Source: Anisakis pegreffii (Eukaryota; Nematoda; Chromadorea; Rhabditida; Anisakidae). From it: a stretch of 64,000 nt of DNA. Under the pieces are notes generated by a model. The model made no database searches, had not been told where the DNA came from, and saw nothing but the letters and a program-made list of their open reading frames with translations. Positions 23,112-35,662 of the stretch are shown piece by piece; the first letter of the stretch is position 1, and each line of letters begins with the position of its first letter. The stretch lies in NCBI GenBank assembly GCA_035041965.1, contig JAPYMA010001814.1:171747-235746 (forward strand). Reading direction: 5' to 3'. Made by a program: the position numbers and the translations under genes.

Positions 23112-25203
23112 AATAAATGTTCGCTGATGGAAGAGGGTGTCTCATGTCGGATGTTCTCGGCAATCGCCGCAGCACCTTATGAAAGTCTGACGTTTGCGTT
23201 TGTTGGTATCGCAATCGAGCGTTGCATCGCCACTATCGCTTACAAACGCTACGAAAAATGGAGGATACCATTGATCGCTTTCGTTCTTGCACCTGTTACG
23301 GTAAACAGCATTCTTACTTCAGTTTAATTTTTAGTTGGCAGTTTTCAGGTTGCTTCTCTTCAAAATCCTATTGGTTGCATCCGCTCATTTCATGTCCCGT
23401 TCTTGCCATCGAAACATATGAAAAGACCCCTTTCAAAAGATCTATAAGAATTATAAAATGATTCATGAGAAATTATCGTACCCTGTTGCTCTTGCTGCCA
23501 CTAGATCCGCTTTTGGACATACATTTGCAAATGAAATCTCAAAGTTCAAAGATCTCAGTAATCGATCAATATCGATCAGCACATATCACTTCGGATCATG
23601 CAGAATTTATTTTCATGAGATCAGGCAAACTTGTTTCAATAAATTCTGATTTTGAGTATTAAGCTTCATTCCACAAATGATTTGATCATTCAATTGATCG
23701 CTTGGTAGACCGAGAACAATCGATGCGTTGACCGAACGAAAGAAAATCACTGAAAATTTTCAAAGTTTCACCAAATTTTCGTTCCGTTATCAATTTAATG
23801 TATATCTTTGAAGTGGTTGAATGTTGCGTTGATCATTCATCGATCGATAATCGGATCAGATGGAAAGGCTTACTACCAACCGTACTGTTCAACACTAACG
23901 TCTGGTTATGTGAATTTTGCGAAGTTGTTCAGCTACAGTATACCAATGATTGTAGCATCGTTCGTTCTGTTCGTTTTGGTTTACGTCGTTTGCAAACGTA
24001 AATTAAAGTAAGCTGGTGGCTTTTTTGTTCAGAATTTACCGAAAAATTGAATTTAGTTCAGTTGATCGAATTTGATAAGATTATGCATAAGATTTTCGAA
24101 CCACTTTGATCATTGTCAGCTTTTCGGCATAGTGCTCACTTCCAATAAAGTCACATCAATTCGGCTGGCTTTAAGACGTCAACTGTTCGTAATTCTCGAT
24201 GTAGAATATGCTAACATTTCCAAATACCATAAAAGAGTTTCATGAAACTCAATTCATCTATCGTTCAAACTTTAACTGATAATTATTTCCTAGTGAGAGT
24301 CCGGGATTGATTTGAAAGTCAATGAAACGAGGAGTCACTCCCGACGCATTTCAGCGACAAATCGTTCTCAAGCGAAATTTTAGAACTGAAAGAAGTTTGA
24401 GAAATTCATTTGACAAATTTTCGGGATTTGTCTGAATTTATGAGTTCAGATTATTTGTTGCGTCGAAAATCGATGATTTATCGTCACGATATCAATTGGT
24501 TGAGAATGTCAAATCGACAAAACTATTGGCTCTCTTATCGTCTGTTTATACCGTGCTCGTCTTACTAACACTGGGATCTGTGATCGCGATTGCTTACTTG
24601 AATATTTCGGATTTGCTTATATTTGCGGTCTTCAAGGTCTGTTTTGTTTCGAGAGATCGATATGAGTTCCAATCGAAAATTGATACAATGCAAATAATTC
24701 AGCCCAAATAGTAAACGTATAATTCAATTCAAATAGGCTCAAACATTTAGGGTTGGATTAAATACGATTCACTCAGTAACTGTCCATTCTAAATCAATGA
24801 GAACCCCTCTACCTCTAAGTCACATTCGATAAACTCAAAATGACGATGGATTGATCGATGAAGACTAACTTTTTGCTCAGTAACGCTGTTGTAAAATGAA
24901 AGGCTGAGTGGCCCTCACATTGTGGAGATCTATAAGATTCATATTTGTTTACCAAAAAAGTGAATCTCTTTTCAAACAAATGCTCGATTTCAGGAGATTT
25001 CCAGTTTTTCAATGCCATTGTATATCAACATTTATTCAGTGATAATTTTCACCCAATGCAATTACATTCGACAACGTGCAACTCGACTGTTCACTCGCCG
25101 TAATATAGGCCAACTACGAAACGGTACTACAGTAGCACCAGCGGTCAGTGTTGCACAGCATATGTATATTCTTGAACGCATGTGGTCTTCACCTAACAAA
25201 TAA
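23112..25203 (+). CDS. Nematode chemoreceptor-like GPCR (Sra/Srb/Sre type), 5' end not located
   Basis: Four exons join in phase: 23112-23300, 23814-24007, 24450-24636 and 24994-25203 (TAA). Together they give about 260 residues covering TM3 to TM7. Exon 1 has CSLMEEG, then TM3 'SLTFAFVGIAIERCIAT' with an ER-type motif at its cytoplasmic end, and TM4 'IPLIAFVLAPVT'. Exon 2 holds an extracellular YYQPYCST cysteine and TM5 'IPMIVASFVLFVLVYVVCK'. Exon 3 begins in the third cytoplasmic loop with DDLSSRYQLVENVKST, very like the 'LSERFQLxENxKS' signature of these receptor families, and then TM6 and TM7. Exon 4 is a basic cytoplasmic tail. These receptors act in chemosensory neurons as odorant or tastant GPCRs. 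TM1 and TM2 exons are not convincingly present, so the gene is either incompletely recognised or 5'-degenerate. Subfamily is not settled. Confidence 0.72.
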
Positions 25204-28200
25204 TGCAACCAACATTCAATGCCAAATTCTATGAAACCTTCTGGTTTACTTACGGTCCACTTTGACCATTGACTGTATCGTGTGATATTGTTGTGCCATG
25301 AATACTGTGTTATATGATATCATTTCCTAAAAGTATGTCCATATTTTTATCGAATGGCATTTCCATAGCCGCGTCCTATGTAAAAGAACCGAATGAGAAA
25401 AAAAGATCAAATGATAAGGATTGAACTTCATGAATAAATGATAAATTGCTTGAAATCGATCTGTTATTTTGATGTGAACCAATCATCATTTCATGCAAAA
25501 GCTGTTCACTCATCTCATTGGATAACACCATGCATGATATGTTAAGACATTTACAGCCGAAAGCTAGACAAGAATGATACGAATTTATTGATTACAACTT
25601 TTTGCTTCGAGATTTATAATCTAATTTTGCTAGATTTTCAACAGATTGACATTTGATTGAATAACGAAGTGATGAAACAAAATCTGAAATCGTTTCTAAA
25701 TGCTTAAATTGCGTGCGGATGAAAATTAGAGGCATTCTTCTTATATTGATTGTTGTGCACTTGTCTTGTGAAGCTGTTTTGATGTTCTTCTGATTCGTTT
25801 TGTAGACGGCGTTTTTGTTTTGTCCGGATAAAGATTTCCATTGCTTCAGATCACATTTTCAGTTATTAGTGTACGTGAACAATTCAGCCTGTTTTAAAAG
25901 ATTTTCTTGTTTTTACTCTCATTGCGATTTGCGTGTGGTTCTTTTCGTTCAAGCGAACTGCATTCAGAACGAAATTCGCTCATTACTTTTAACTGAACTG
26001 GTTGGTTTCGTGTTGAACGCACATTCTCGTGGTTTATTCCTCCTTAACAACCGATCATAACCAAGCGATTCACTGGGGTATTTAAATGAACAACACGTAA
26101 TTCATCGTTGAAATTATATTTTTGTTTTTTTCTATTCATTGCGTTTCGTAACTCTCACAAGATGCAATCAATGGAAAAATACTGAGAATTGATCGAAACT
26201 GAGTTGATCGAAGTACACTTTAGAAAATTTCATTTGGATTCGTACTTTTTTCGAGCGAGCTATGCATTTTCCACATATGTTGCACGAAATATTTTCATGT
26301 GCTAGTTCATCACTTAAACTACTGGTGAAAGGAAGCGAATTCTTGTAAGTCAAAACCTAAAAAATAAACTGCTGAATGAAAATGAAATCAACTAGGAGCA
26401 ATTGAATTGAAACACAACACTCAAATGAATGTTTCATTTCAAAAATTCTTCTTTCCGATGAAACTATTTGAAAGTCTTTTCGTTCATTCGAAAAAGAGAT
26501 AATGTCTACTGAAGGAGATTGCACTGCATTGAAGGAATGAAACAGATAATAAGATTGCTTAATTTACTTACGAACCTCATGCGTATTTAAACAACTTCAA
26601 ACATTGCATGTTTCACGAGGTAGTTTCTTATTATGATTGTGTGCTTGTTCCGATCAGATCAGACTTCCATTAATGAACGATTACATGCAAAGCAAAGAAT
26701 TTGTTTTACTCATTTGTATTCGTAAACTTTGAATCACTTCAGTCCAGTAGAACATTCGTTTTTCTGAAGGATTGCTGTGTGGATGACGTAAATTCGAATG
26801 AAGTTTTGAGAAATGCCACTGATATGATACCATATGCCATGATCAGCACTATTCATGAAAGTTTTTGCGTGGTAAAATTCACTGCATGCAAGTGTACAAT
26901 TTTCATCACATAGGCATCGTCGACGTAATCATCTAATACGTCACAACATGCTACATTAAAATATCTGAATAACTCTCGGAAAAAAACACGTTATCGCGTG
27001 TTAAACCAATAAAGCATTATGAAAATTCAATTGGTGTAGGTGTACCATTAAAGGTAAAACAACTCGAATTCAATCATCCAACAAAAAATCCTGTTTCCAT
27101 AATTTTATTGAACTTACGCGACACGAATTGCTCTTTTTTTTCTTCAAAAATCAATTCAATTAAAAATGCTGCAACGAACGGATATAGTTTCAACGAACAC
27201 TATAATAGGCAGAAACAATGGTGGGTGATTTTTTTTTGGATAGCAGCTGATAGAGGGATTTGAAGAATGCGTCTCAAACTCACTGAAGATCGGATATAAA
27301 ATTACTGCAACGGAGGTAAGATTATAGAGGAAGTAAAGCCTAATTTCCAACAATAAGCTGCCGAAAGTCAAGAATGTCATACGTGAGATTCGTTATGCCT
27401 GAAAGCTGTATGACTGATACAGGTGTCGTAATTTTGCAGTCAAGATAGCTCGTGAGCGTAGAAATTTTAAAATAAACAGTCGAATTCTAAATATTCAACC
27501 AAGCTGTGACGTTGTTCCATTGGTGAAAATTTATTCATCGCCGAGCTAACCGATAGAAGTGGATCATTGAAGAATTTCGCATTTTTCGTATTGATTCGAA
27601 TTTGCAAACCTTGATTTCGTCAACTTTCAATCATTGGACTAATCCATTACACTTTTGACCAGTTCGGATGAGAATCACATACGTACATATTAATGTTTTG
27701 TTTTATTTAACTGGATGTGCCCATGCAGATCAAGGTTATCCGTGCAAATAAGTGAAATATTACCGTAGGCGAAATTGTCTATTAGCATGCAAAGGAGGAG
27801 GCAACCAACCGACTACCACTGAAAATAAAAATATCGGTGTAATTCAGAAGCACCTCGAACGAATCTCGAACTGTTCAAGTGGGTCTTGACAAAAACACTG
27901 ATAAAATCAAACGAATACGGTTAATAGTGAGTGCTAAAATAAGTTCTCAGGTATGCGAAATGCTCAAAATACAAAGCAGCTGCCAAGTGTGTCCAGATGA
28001 TGCGACGTTGTCGATCAATTAGCAATTGCCAATGGATGCCGTGCAGCAATTTTTTTCACCTCATTGAGCCTCACAATTGTCAGTGATTCTCTTGAGACGA
28101 AGTCTTCTCGCTGATGGCCAAATTAGTTCCTCAGACGAGAACTCTTCCCTGTTGTTGTTGAGCCGTACACTTGGACTCAACAACCTCTTACACTTAGTCA

Positions 28201-28948
28201 TTAATGTATTATAGCTTCATCCGCATAATCATTATTCACACAATATGTTCAACAATGTGGTGCAACTGTTGTGGTGTGATGATATAGAAGAAGAGGAGTG
28301 GAAGAACACAGCTGATAAGTTGAGTTTGAGGTGTATACTGGGTTGGTTGGCATAGGGTTTGGATTGAGCATTGAGAGAATGAAGAACGAGATGATGCTGC
28401 CTGCTGGCATTCAGTTATCATTTTTTGTTTTGACAGAATGCTCAGAGTTCGGGATTAATGCTCAGAGGCAAATTCATTTAACACGTTCATCCACACACCA
28501 TTCACTCAACTCTATATTACGTTCATTTTCTCTTTGAATCGTCTCATTGATTCATATCGAAGCATCGTTAGTTATCTCATTCCAAATTGATGTGACGACG
28601 CTATTATCCATCCAAATGTTCCTCACTGCTTTCATGCCATAGCAAAATCGTCAACATTTTCCATGCATCTGTCTTTTAGATAGTTAAAATGCTTGTTCAG
28701 ATATTTGAATATTCAACTTTGAATTCTCGTTTACGATCGACGACGATTCGTTGCTCACTAATAAAATTCGATATTTATGTTTAGCTCACGACCAGCTGTG
28801 AATCGATCGGATCAACAAATGAAGTGAACTCGATTACCGATCGCTGTGTGGATGTTATTGATGACCTGTTATTCATAAATACATCTGTTAATGAACACAT
28901 AAAGTGAATCGGTAAACAACTCAAACAACTTCGATAATCCAGTTGATA
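25204..28948. other. Intergenic stretch between chemoreceptor and K2P channel
   Basis: No gene is recognised over 3.7 kb. Open frames at 25815-26060, 26701-26913 and 27156-27380 lack motifs, signal peptides or splice partners. The upstream regulatory region of the channel gene would lie in its right part, but no specific site can be named. Confidence 0.45.
28154..28184. repeat. Short perfect hairpin
   Basis: GTTGTTGAG (28154-28162) and CTCAACAAC (28176-28184) form a 9-bp stem with a 13-base loop. It lies about 770 bp upstream of the K2P start. No T-run follows, so it is not an obvious terminator; it may be chance. Confidence 0.5.
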
Positions 28949-31900
28949 ATGGAATCGCACCGCGCTCGAACACCCGCCGATGGCCCATTCAGTGCCAAAT
29001 CAAACACCATGACTCGTGGTCGACCAGCTGAAACATTTCGTCAAGATTCAAATATGGGAATGAATACGGTAAGGGCACCATCAGTGGTGGAGGTGAGCCA
29101 ATAATCTGATGATTACTTGGAACAAACCAGAATTTACTCTTTCCGCATTCCATACATCATTATTCCTTGGCATTCTCTTTGTAAAATTTTCGCGATGGTA
29201 ATCATTTTGTGATTACCAACCCATTAATGTTCTAATCAACCAGCAAGTTTGTTGTGAATCTATCGCAACATTTCATGAAGAATCGACGCACACTTGAATG
29301 AATAATCAGAAATTTTCCAAAAAGAATAGCTGCAAGTGCAGTTAATCTGTGATACATTCAAACTGATTTGCATTCAACAGATGAAGTGATGTTCATTAAG
29401 GATTTGTTGACGGCTAATTCACGGCCTTTTAATGCGGGTGATGAAGTGGAAAGACCGCATCACAGACGCAGACGACGTAAACGAATTGAGGTGTGAGTTT
29501 TGTTTTGCTGCAAATTTAGCCGCACATCGTCACTATCCATAAAGGTCTTTATGTATGGTGTTCAAACTGCATGAATACTTACGCCTATTACGGATTATTC
29601 TAAGGAATACTATTCTGGAACTAACGATCCATCAATCCTCTGTTCACTCTGATCCAATCGATCATTTGGTTCAGTGATTTTACAACTCATTGGATGCTCT
29701 CCCTCAATGATGTTTGTACTTTGTGAACCACAAGTGAACATAAATTATAATCGAATTGTGGTGATGGTTTGTGTTTGCTTTCAATACGTGATCATTCATT
29801 CGTGAAATAATTCTTCGAATAGCTGGAAGGAGTTCACGGACTTATGACTTATGTTGAACCCAACAAAGCAAAATTGAGCAAGAGAATGTAAGTGAGCAGT
29901 TTAGAGTGTGATCTGAAGTATTAACTTGATCTCAGATAACCGCAACGAGCAGTACTCATTGCATTCATTTCTTTATCATATCTCCTTTTATCATGTCTTC
30001 TTGTACGATTCACGATGACTTCAAAACATGAAGGAAACTGCCAAAAAAATTCTCGCTCCAGTTTGGAGACGTGAGTTACATTTAAATTAGTGAAACAATG
30101 CACTAAATCGAATTATCCTTTGAAATCTTCAGTTCCGTAAAACATTGAAAGGTCAAGTGAAAAAGTTTATGAATTTGGCTTTATGTGATCGAAGTTGAAC
30201 TTTATAAACGATCCGATCAGGGTTGACTGACGAATATGCGAACATCGTTCTATAAAATAGGTTCACCAACTGTTGCTACTCTTTTTTAATGAATCCATCC
30301 GTAAAACTCCAACGCTGTTTGCAAGTGCAGTTCTACTTTGCCTTGGCTTATCTCTTTTGTTAGCACAATTAAATCGCTATCGACAGCAGAACTGAACAAC
30401 GATAATAAATTTATTTTTGTTGACTACTGATTGACTCGAGCTGTTTGCTGATGTTATAGGTTCCGCTATATATCTCACGAAAAAATCCTAGCTTCTAATC
30501 TATTGCATCTTCGTTCTCGACAAAAAGAGCACAAAACAAGAAAAACATCCGAACATATTGCTCCACTGTGCATATGTTCAACTTCGAAACCATGAGCAGG
30601 TCACGGATCGTGAGAGCTTGTCCATATGTTCAGTGTGTTGATTCATTGCTCTCATTAACTGATCTACACGAACAATTTCAGTGGATAAGTTCAAAATGAC
30701 CCACCTGAAATTATCACTTCAGTAACTATAATTGTAAATAAGAATGTATTTTGGAAGAAACGAAAGGAGAACTTGCTAACTGCTTGAAAGTGATTGGTTT
30801 TTGATTTACATCGCACAAATGTGAATTCCGATGGTGAACTTTTTGCTGTTGACATTCTGATTGTGGAACGCAATTTTAGCATTCATTCACCATACCACCA
30901 TCATTTGACTCTAATTCCATTCGAAAATTAACTTCAGGTCGTTGTTGATAAGCCAAAAGTAGTTATACCGCCTCAACCAGTGAAGAAGGAAGAGAAGAGT
31001 GGTCGAACGATATGGCGAAACATCGTTTGGTTAATCATTTTATTCGCATATTCACTTATTGGTGGAATAGCATTCAGTGCGATTGAAGGTCACTATTCAT
31101 TCTTTTTTTGCGCTCACTCTTTTATCCTTACAAATCAGCTGTTTTTTCCACATCGATCTGGCATTACCTAAGCAAACGTTACATAGCAATTTGTCAAATT
31201 TCTTCAAAACACTACAATTTTGAATCAAATGAGTTGTCAAATTTGAGTGGAACAACTGAGGAATCCTAAACAAATTGGACAAGTTTTACGATGTTATTTA
31301 CGAAGATTATCGCATCACATGTGTGAGAATTATATCAGTTTATGACTCTGTGTAAAATTCCTCATCTAGTCTGCCCATTTGCTCTACATCAAACTTTAAA
31401 CTGCTCAGGTCAATTCGTTAGCAGTTGATATTGGTTAATTGAATTCAGTCTAAACAAATTAAACTAAATTTACGATCATCAAAAGCTGATGATCGTTGGA
31501 CAATCAATGCTTCCTGCTAAAGAGTTATTCATATCTGCGAGTATCTGATAAATTTTGCATACATCAGGAGGAAACGAAAAAAGTGAAAATTTGCAAAAGT
31601 ATGAACGACAGAGAGACGCCTATGAGGGACGGAACAAATTTCAAAGTCAGCTGATAACGTAAGACTTCTTCGTTTCAACGAGATTTTCGCCTTTCAATTT
31701 AACTGAACTTCTGGTTCTGTATTCATTGCACCTCTGGAGTGACCACTTCAATTCATCTCTGAAGTTGATCTTGATCAGATAATGTCACACGCGATAAGTT
31801 AAAGAAAGACTAGTCGTAACGCTCAGAATGTTAAAAAGCATGAGATGTTCACTGATGTTTGTACTAATGTTTATTCACCAATTCAACGACTGAACAAAAC

Positions 31901-34900
31901 AAGCAATTATGCTATCAGTAAACATCTTGTTATGTCATTTGAGCACGCAAATCGACGTGTAATCAAATAATATTTACTCAAACATAACACTTATCACAAT
32001 ATCACAACACAACATAATTGTATCTTAAGTCGCTTTCGTGAACTCGAATCCGACACATCATTTGTGGTGAATCGAACGGACAGTCTGTTCAATCGAAGCG
32101 ATCACAATCGTGATATTAAAGACTGGAAACTTTTGATGATGCATGAGGCGATTGCTGATTACGAACGTCGTATTGGCGTTGAAATTAAGGAACCAGTAAT
32201 GGAGGATACCAAGTGGAATTTATGGGGTGGCGTTTATTACTCAGCTAGTCTGTACACGACTATCGGTGAGAAAATTTATAGATTCATCTATTCATCTATT
32301 CAAGTAGCATTCAGCTTTTTATGGTATCAACATGATGACATAAACACAGTACATCGATTCTGGCATCAATAACAGATCGCGAACAGAATTATGCAATACG
32401 TTTGAAAATTCAGTGCTCATATTTGCGTCCAATGACGAGCGTGAGTTCGTCCTTCATTAGCTGAACTCAATAACCGTTGTTGTTCTTGAATGTGCGAATG
32501 AAATTTTGTAAAAGTTTCAAATTCTTTAAGTGAAACAGATATCACGGTGAATGGTGATGGCAACTATTACAACAGATGTCAAATGATGTTTAGACATTGT
32601 AACAAGTCTTCAGGGTATGGTAATTTCTTTCCGAGGACGCAAGCTGGTCAGATATTCTCAATGATGTACGCATTTTGTGGTATACCGTTGGTGTTCACGA
32701 TTTTGTTGGAATGGGGCTTTCTGTATTTCACTTGGATTGAGTACTTCTGGAAGTGGATCAACCAGAAAATGTTCTCGCACAGTATGGAAGCACATCTGAA
32801 GAAACGTATTGCCAAAGAACGGTATAATATTTGCGTATGAATGGTTTACGTTTGTTTCGCAATTTTCGATTGCCACCATAGTATGTTCCTACAATCGCAT
32901 TCTGTTTGGTTTCGTCTTTTCTAGTTTACTTCATAAGAGCTAAAAATCATTGAGCAATCTCAAGTAAACCTCACCCATTGACCTTTCTTGAGAGTATTGC
33001 TTTCGTTAGTGGGATAGATGGATATATGTAAAAAATTCAATAGCATTCATTGATGAAGATGATAGTAGAATTTATTGGTTCCGGAACATGTTTTGAATAT
33101 ATGTGTTAGATAGGTAGCACTGACATAAATAAGCAAATGAATAAGTGCATAAAGAGATTTAGGAATAGAGCATTGAACGAGTATCTGCAGTAATCAACGA
33201 ATATACAACGATTGAAGCAGTAGTGTTAACGATAATAACGGCAAAGGTGAAAATAGGACAATAATATGCATAATAACAACATTAGTAATGGTAGTAGTAA
33301 TGAAAAGAATGATAATCATAGCAATGGAAATAATCGGCAGCAATTGTAATCATAAAGATTTCAAAAAAAAAAAAATAAATATCTACAAAATGTGAATAGA
33401 TTAAGACGAGCTGGCAGTGAGCTGTCGTTGCGGTTAACATCAGTTTCGCCATCAATACAGCCTTCAGCTCAAAAAGATGCAATTCATCAAACCGATCATC
33501 AGGTACGCTTATTAAGTCAGTAGTAATATCCGTTGTATTCTCATCAATCTCGCTAAAACCTCAAAATTCTCAAGATTGAAAGTGGTAAGCGTATCGCACA
33601 ACTCGAAATCAAACTATCAGAAGCTGAAAAGCAACGAACCGTACCGCTGAAAGCTGCCCTTATATTCTTTTTTCTATGGCTTTTAATCAGTGCCTTTATC
33701 GTTCGCCTTTGGGAACGTAACTGGACCTACTTCACTGCCTACTACTATTTCTTCACATCACTCACAACAATCGGTAAACTCTTCAACAGCTATCTCGTCC
33801 ATAACATCAGTCGTTTTTTCACGAGACTGTGATGAAGCTGCAAAAATATTTCGCCCTATAATTTGATTGCAAATACACCTCTGATATATTTTTTGAAATC
33901 AAAATTGAACTAAACGAATTAATCAGAATTTTCCACAGAATTGATCAGCTCACATCATTCAGCATTTTTCAAGGTCTTGGCGATGTTGTAACTGAAACAC
34001 CAAATTATATTATATTCAATTTGGCACTCACCATGATCGGACTCTCAGTTGTGGGTCTGTGTGTCGCCATTGTTCAGGTTGAGAACATTTGTTGTATTTG
34101 AAAAGTTTCGCTCAAATTAAGTCCAGAAAGTTACTCATTGTTACATGTGAATGTATAGTGAGGCTGATGGTAACACCGAACAATTTTTCATGAAACTGCA
34201 CTGAGATTATGAAGAGGCTCGCTTGACTGTGATAAGCATTTCCTCGAAGTGAAATCCCATCAGACTGTCCAATGAAACCGAAGCAATTTATTTGTTTTTG
34301 ATCTTTAGTGATCAGCGAAAGTGAGATCACGCGATGATGCTTGATCCTCCTATTAAGCATTAAACTATTTAAAGAATTCCATTATATCAAACGTTAAAGA
34401 TGAAAGATTTGTATTCAGCTGAGGGCTCACCTATTTTTTAAATTATTCATGTTTCTTTGCTTGACAGCAACAATAAACAAAACTGAAATCAATTTAAGTC
34501 GAAAATTCGACTCATATTCGATCGAATGATCCGATCAATCGATAGTCAATATCGAATTCGACAAATTGATCCAGATGTCGCCACTATGACGATAATCACC
34601 GATGAAAATGAGGGTATCAAACGGTAAGAGCTCGTTTGATCCATCACTGAATCTTATCTGCGAACGACCCTCCTTGACTACCGGAAAATAAAATAAGCAT
34701 AGTGAAATCATTTCTTAACTAATGGTATAACTCGAGATTGTGTAAAGTCATCGTCGAGCAATATTCTTGGTTGACTGCGTTGGAATGTGGCAATAATTTA
34801 TTGCCAAACTATACGTCATTGATAAACGAGAATGATTGATAGTGTTAGGGTAGATATGTTGAGTCTATCGTATGTTCTCCCATCTGTCATGTGTTCAGCT

Positions 34901-35662
34901 ATAGATTTAAATCAACTTATATCAGTTTCACTGAAATCACTTTCAATTCATCGTATCGGGTAGAAATTCGTCAAAAAACCTTAACGATCCATAAAGCTAT
35001 TCGATGAATGACCAATGAATCATTTTCAGATTATGTGAAGCACAACCAATCCAAGATCGACTCATTTTCATAGCTATGGATGAGCATAAAAAGCAGTTGT
35101 TGGCCGATCGTTGGAAACAACGAAGTACTATGATCAATAGGTATGTGCATGTCAAATGTGCCAATGATTAGACCTAGTACACCATTACATAACACCAATG
35201 AGATATATCCTGAGAAGGTTTTAACCGATCGAATGGAACATTCGCAAAAATTGATTCACGATCAGTAATTTTTCTGACCTAAACAGTACTAAATCCGGTG
35301 TGATCATGGATGATCGCAAAGAGTTTTTCATTCCTTGCAATTTATTCTGAGAACATCTTTTGTGGACGGACTGCAGATGCAGACCCAAATGAAGGTGTTC
35401 AGTTACGGTGAACTGTAATAAAGTCAATGGTGACATAATTTGAAGAATAACACAAACATGGCCGAGTCGCGCGGATAAATGCGTCCAAACCGGTCAACGT
35501 GTTGATGAACAACCGCGGACGAGACCGGACGGAGATTACGGAGAGGAATGGGAGGACGATAGTGAGTACACAGATGAATCGACCGAGAACGAATACGACG
35601 AGGACGGGAAACGTATCGTACCGCCGAGTACAAAACGATACATTTATACGGTGTTCGATTAA
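28949..35662 (+). CDS. Two-pore-domain (K2P/TWK) potassium channel
   Basis: Exons: 28949-29092, 29381-29490, 30938-31088, 31568-31658, 32030-32265, 32614-32821, 33406-33502, 33575-33773, 33974-34077, 34499-34623, 35030-35140, 35446-35662; about 600 residues. TM1 is 'NIVWLIILFAYSLIGGIAF'. A long TM1-P1 loop with VNRT and FNRS glycosylation sites leads to the first filter SLYTTIGYG. TM2 starts AGQIFSMMYAF, TM3 is 'ALIFFFLWLLISAFIV', the second filter is SLTTIGLGD, and TM4 ends GLSVVGLCVAIVQ. The tail is acidic and ends YIYTVFD. The two TTIG-containing pores and four helices define K2P leak channels of the plasma membrane. All junctions from exon 2 on are in phase. Exon 1 ends in phase 0 but exon 2 needs one preceding base, so a small exon is missed or 28949 is not the start; ATG 29387 is an alternative. 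An orphan exon-like piece lies at 29823-29887. AATAAA at about 35788 may end the transcript. Confidence 0.9.
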
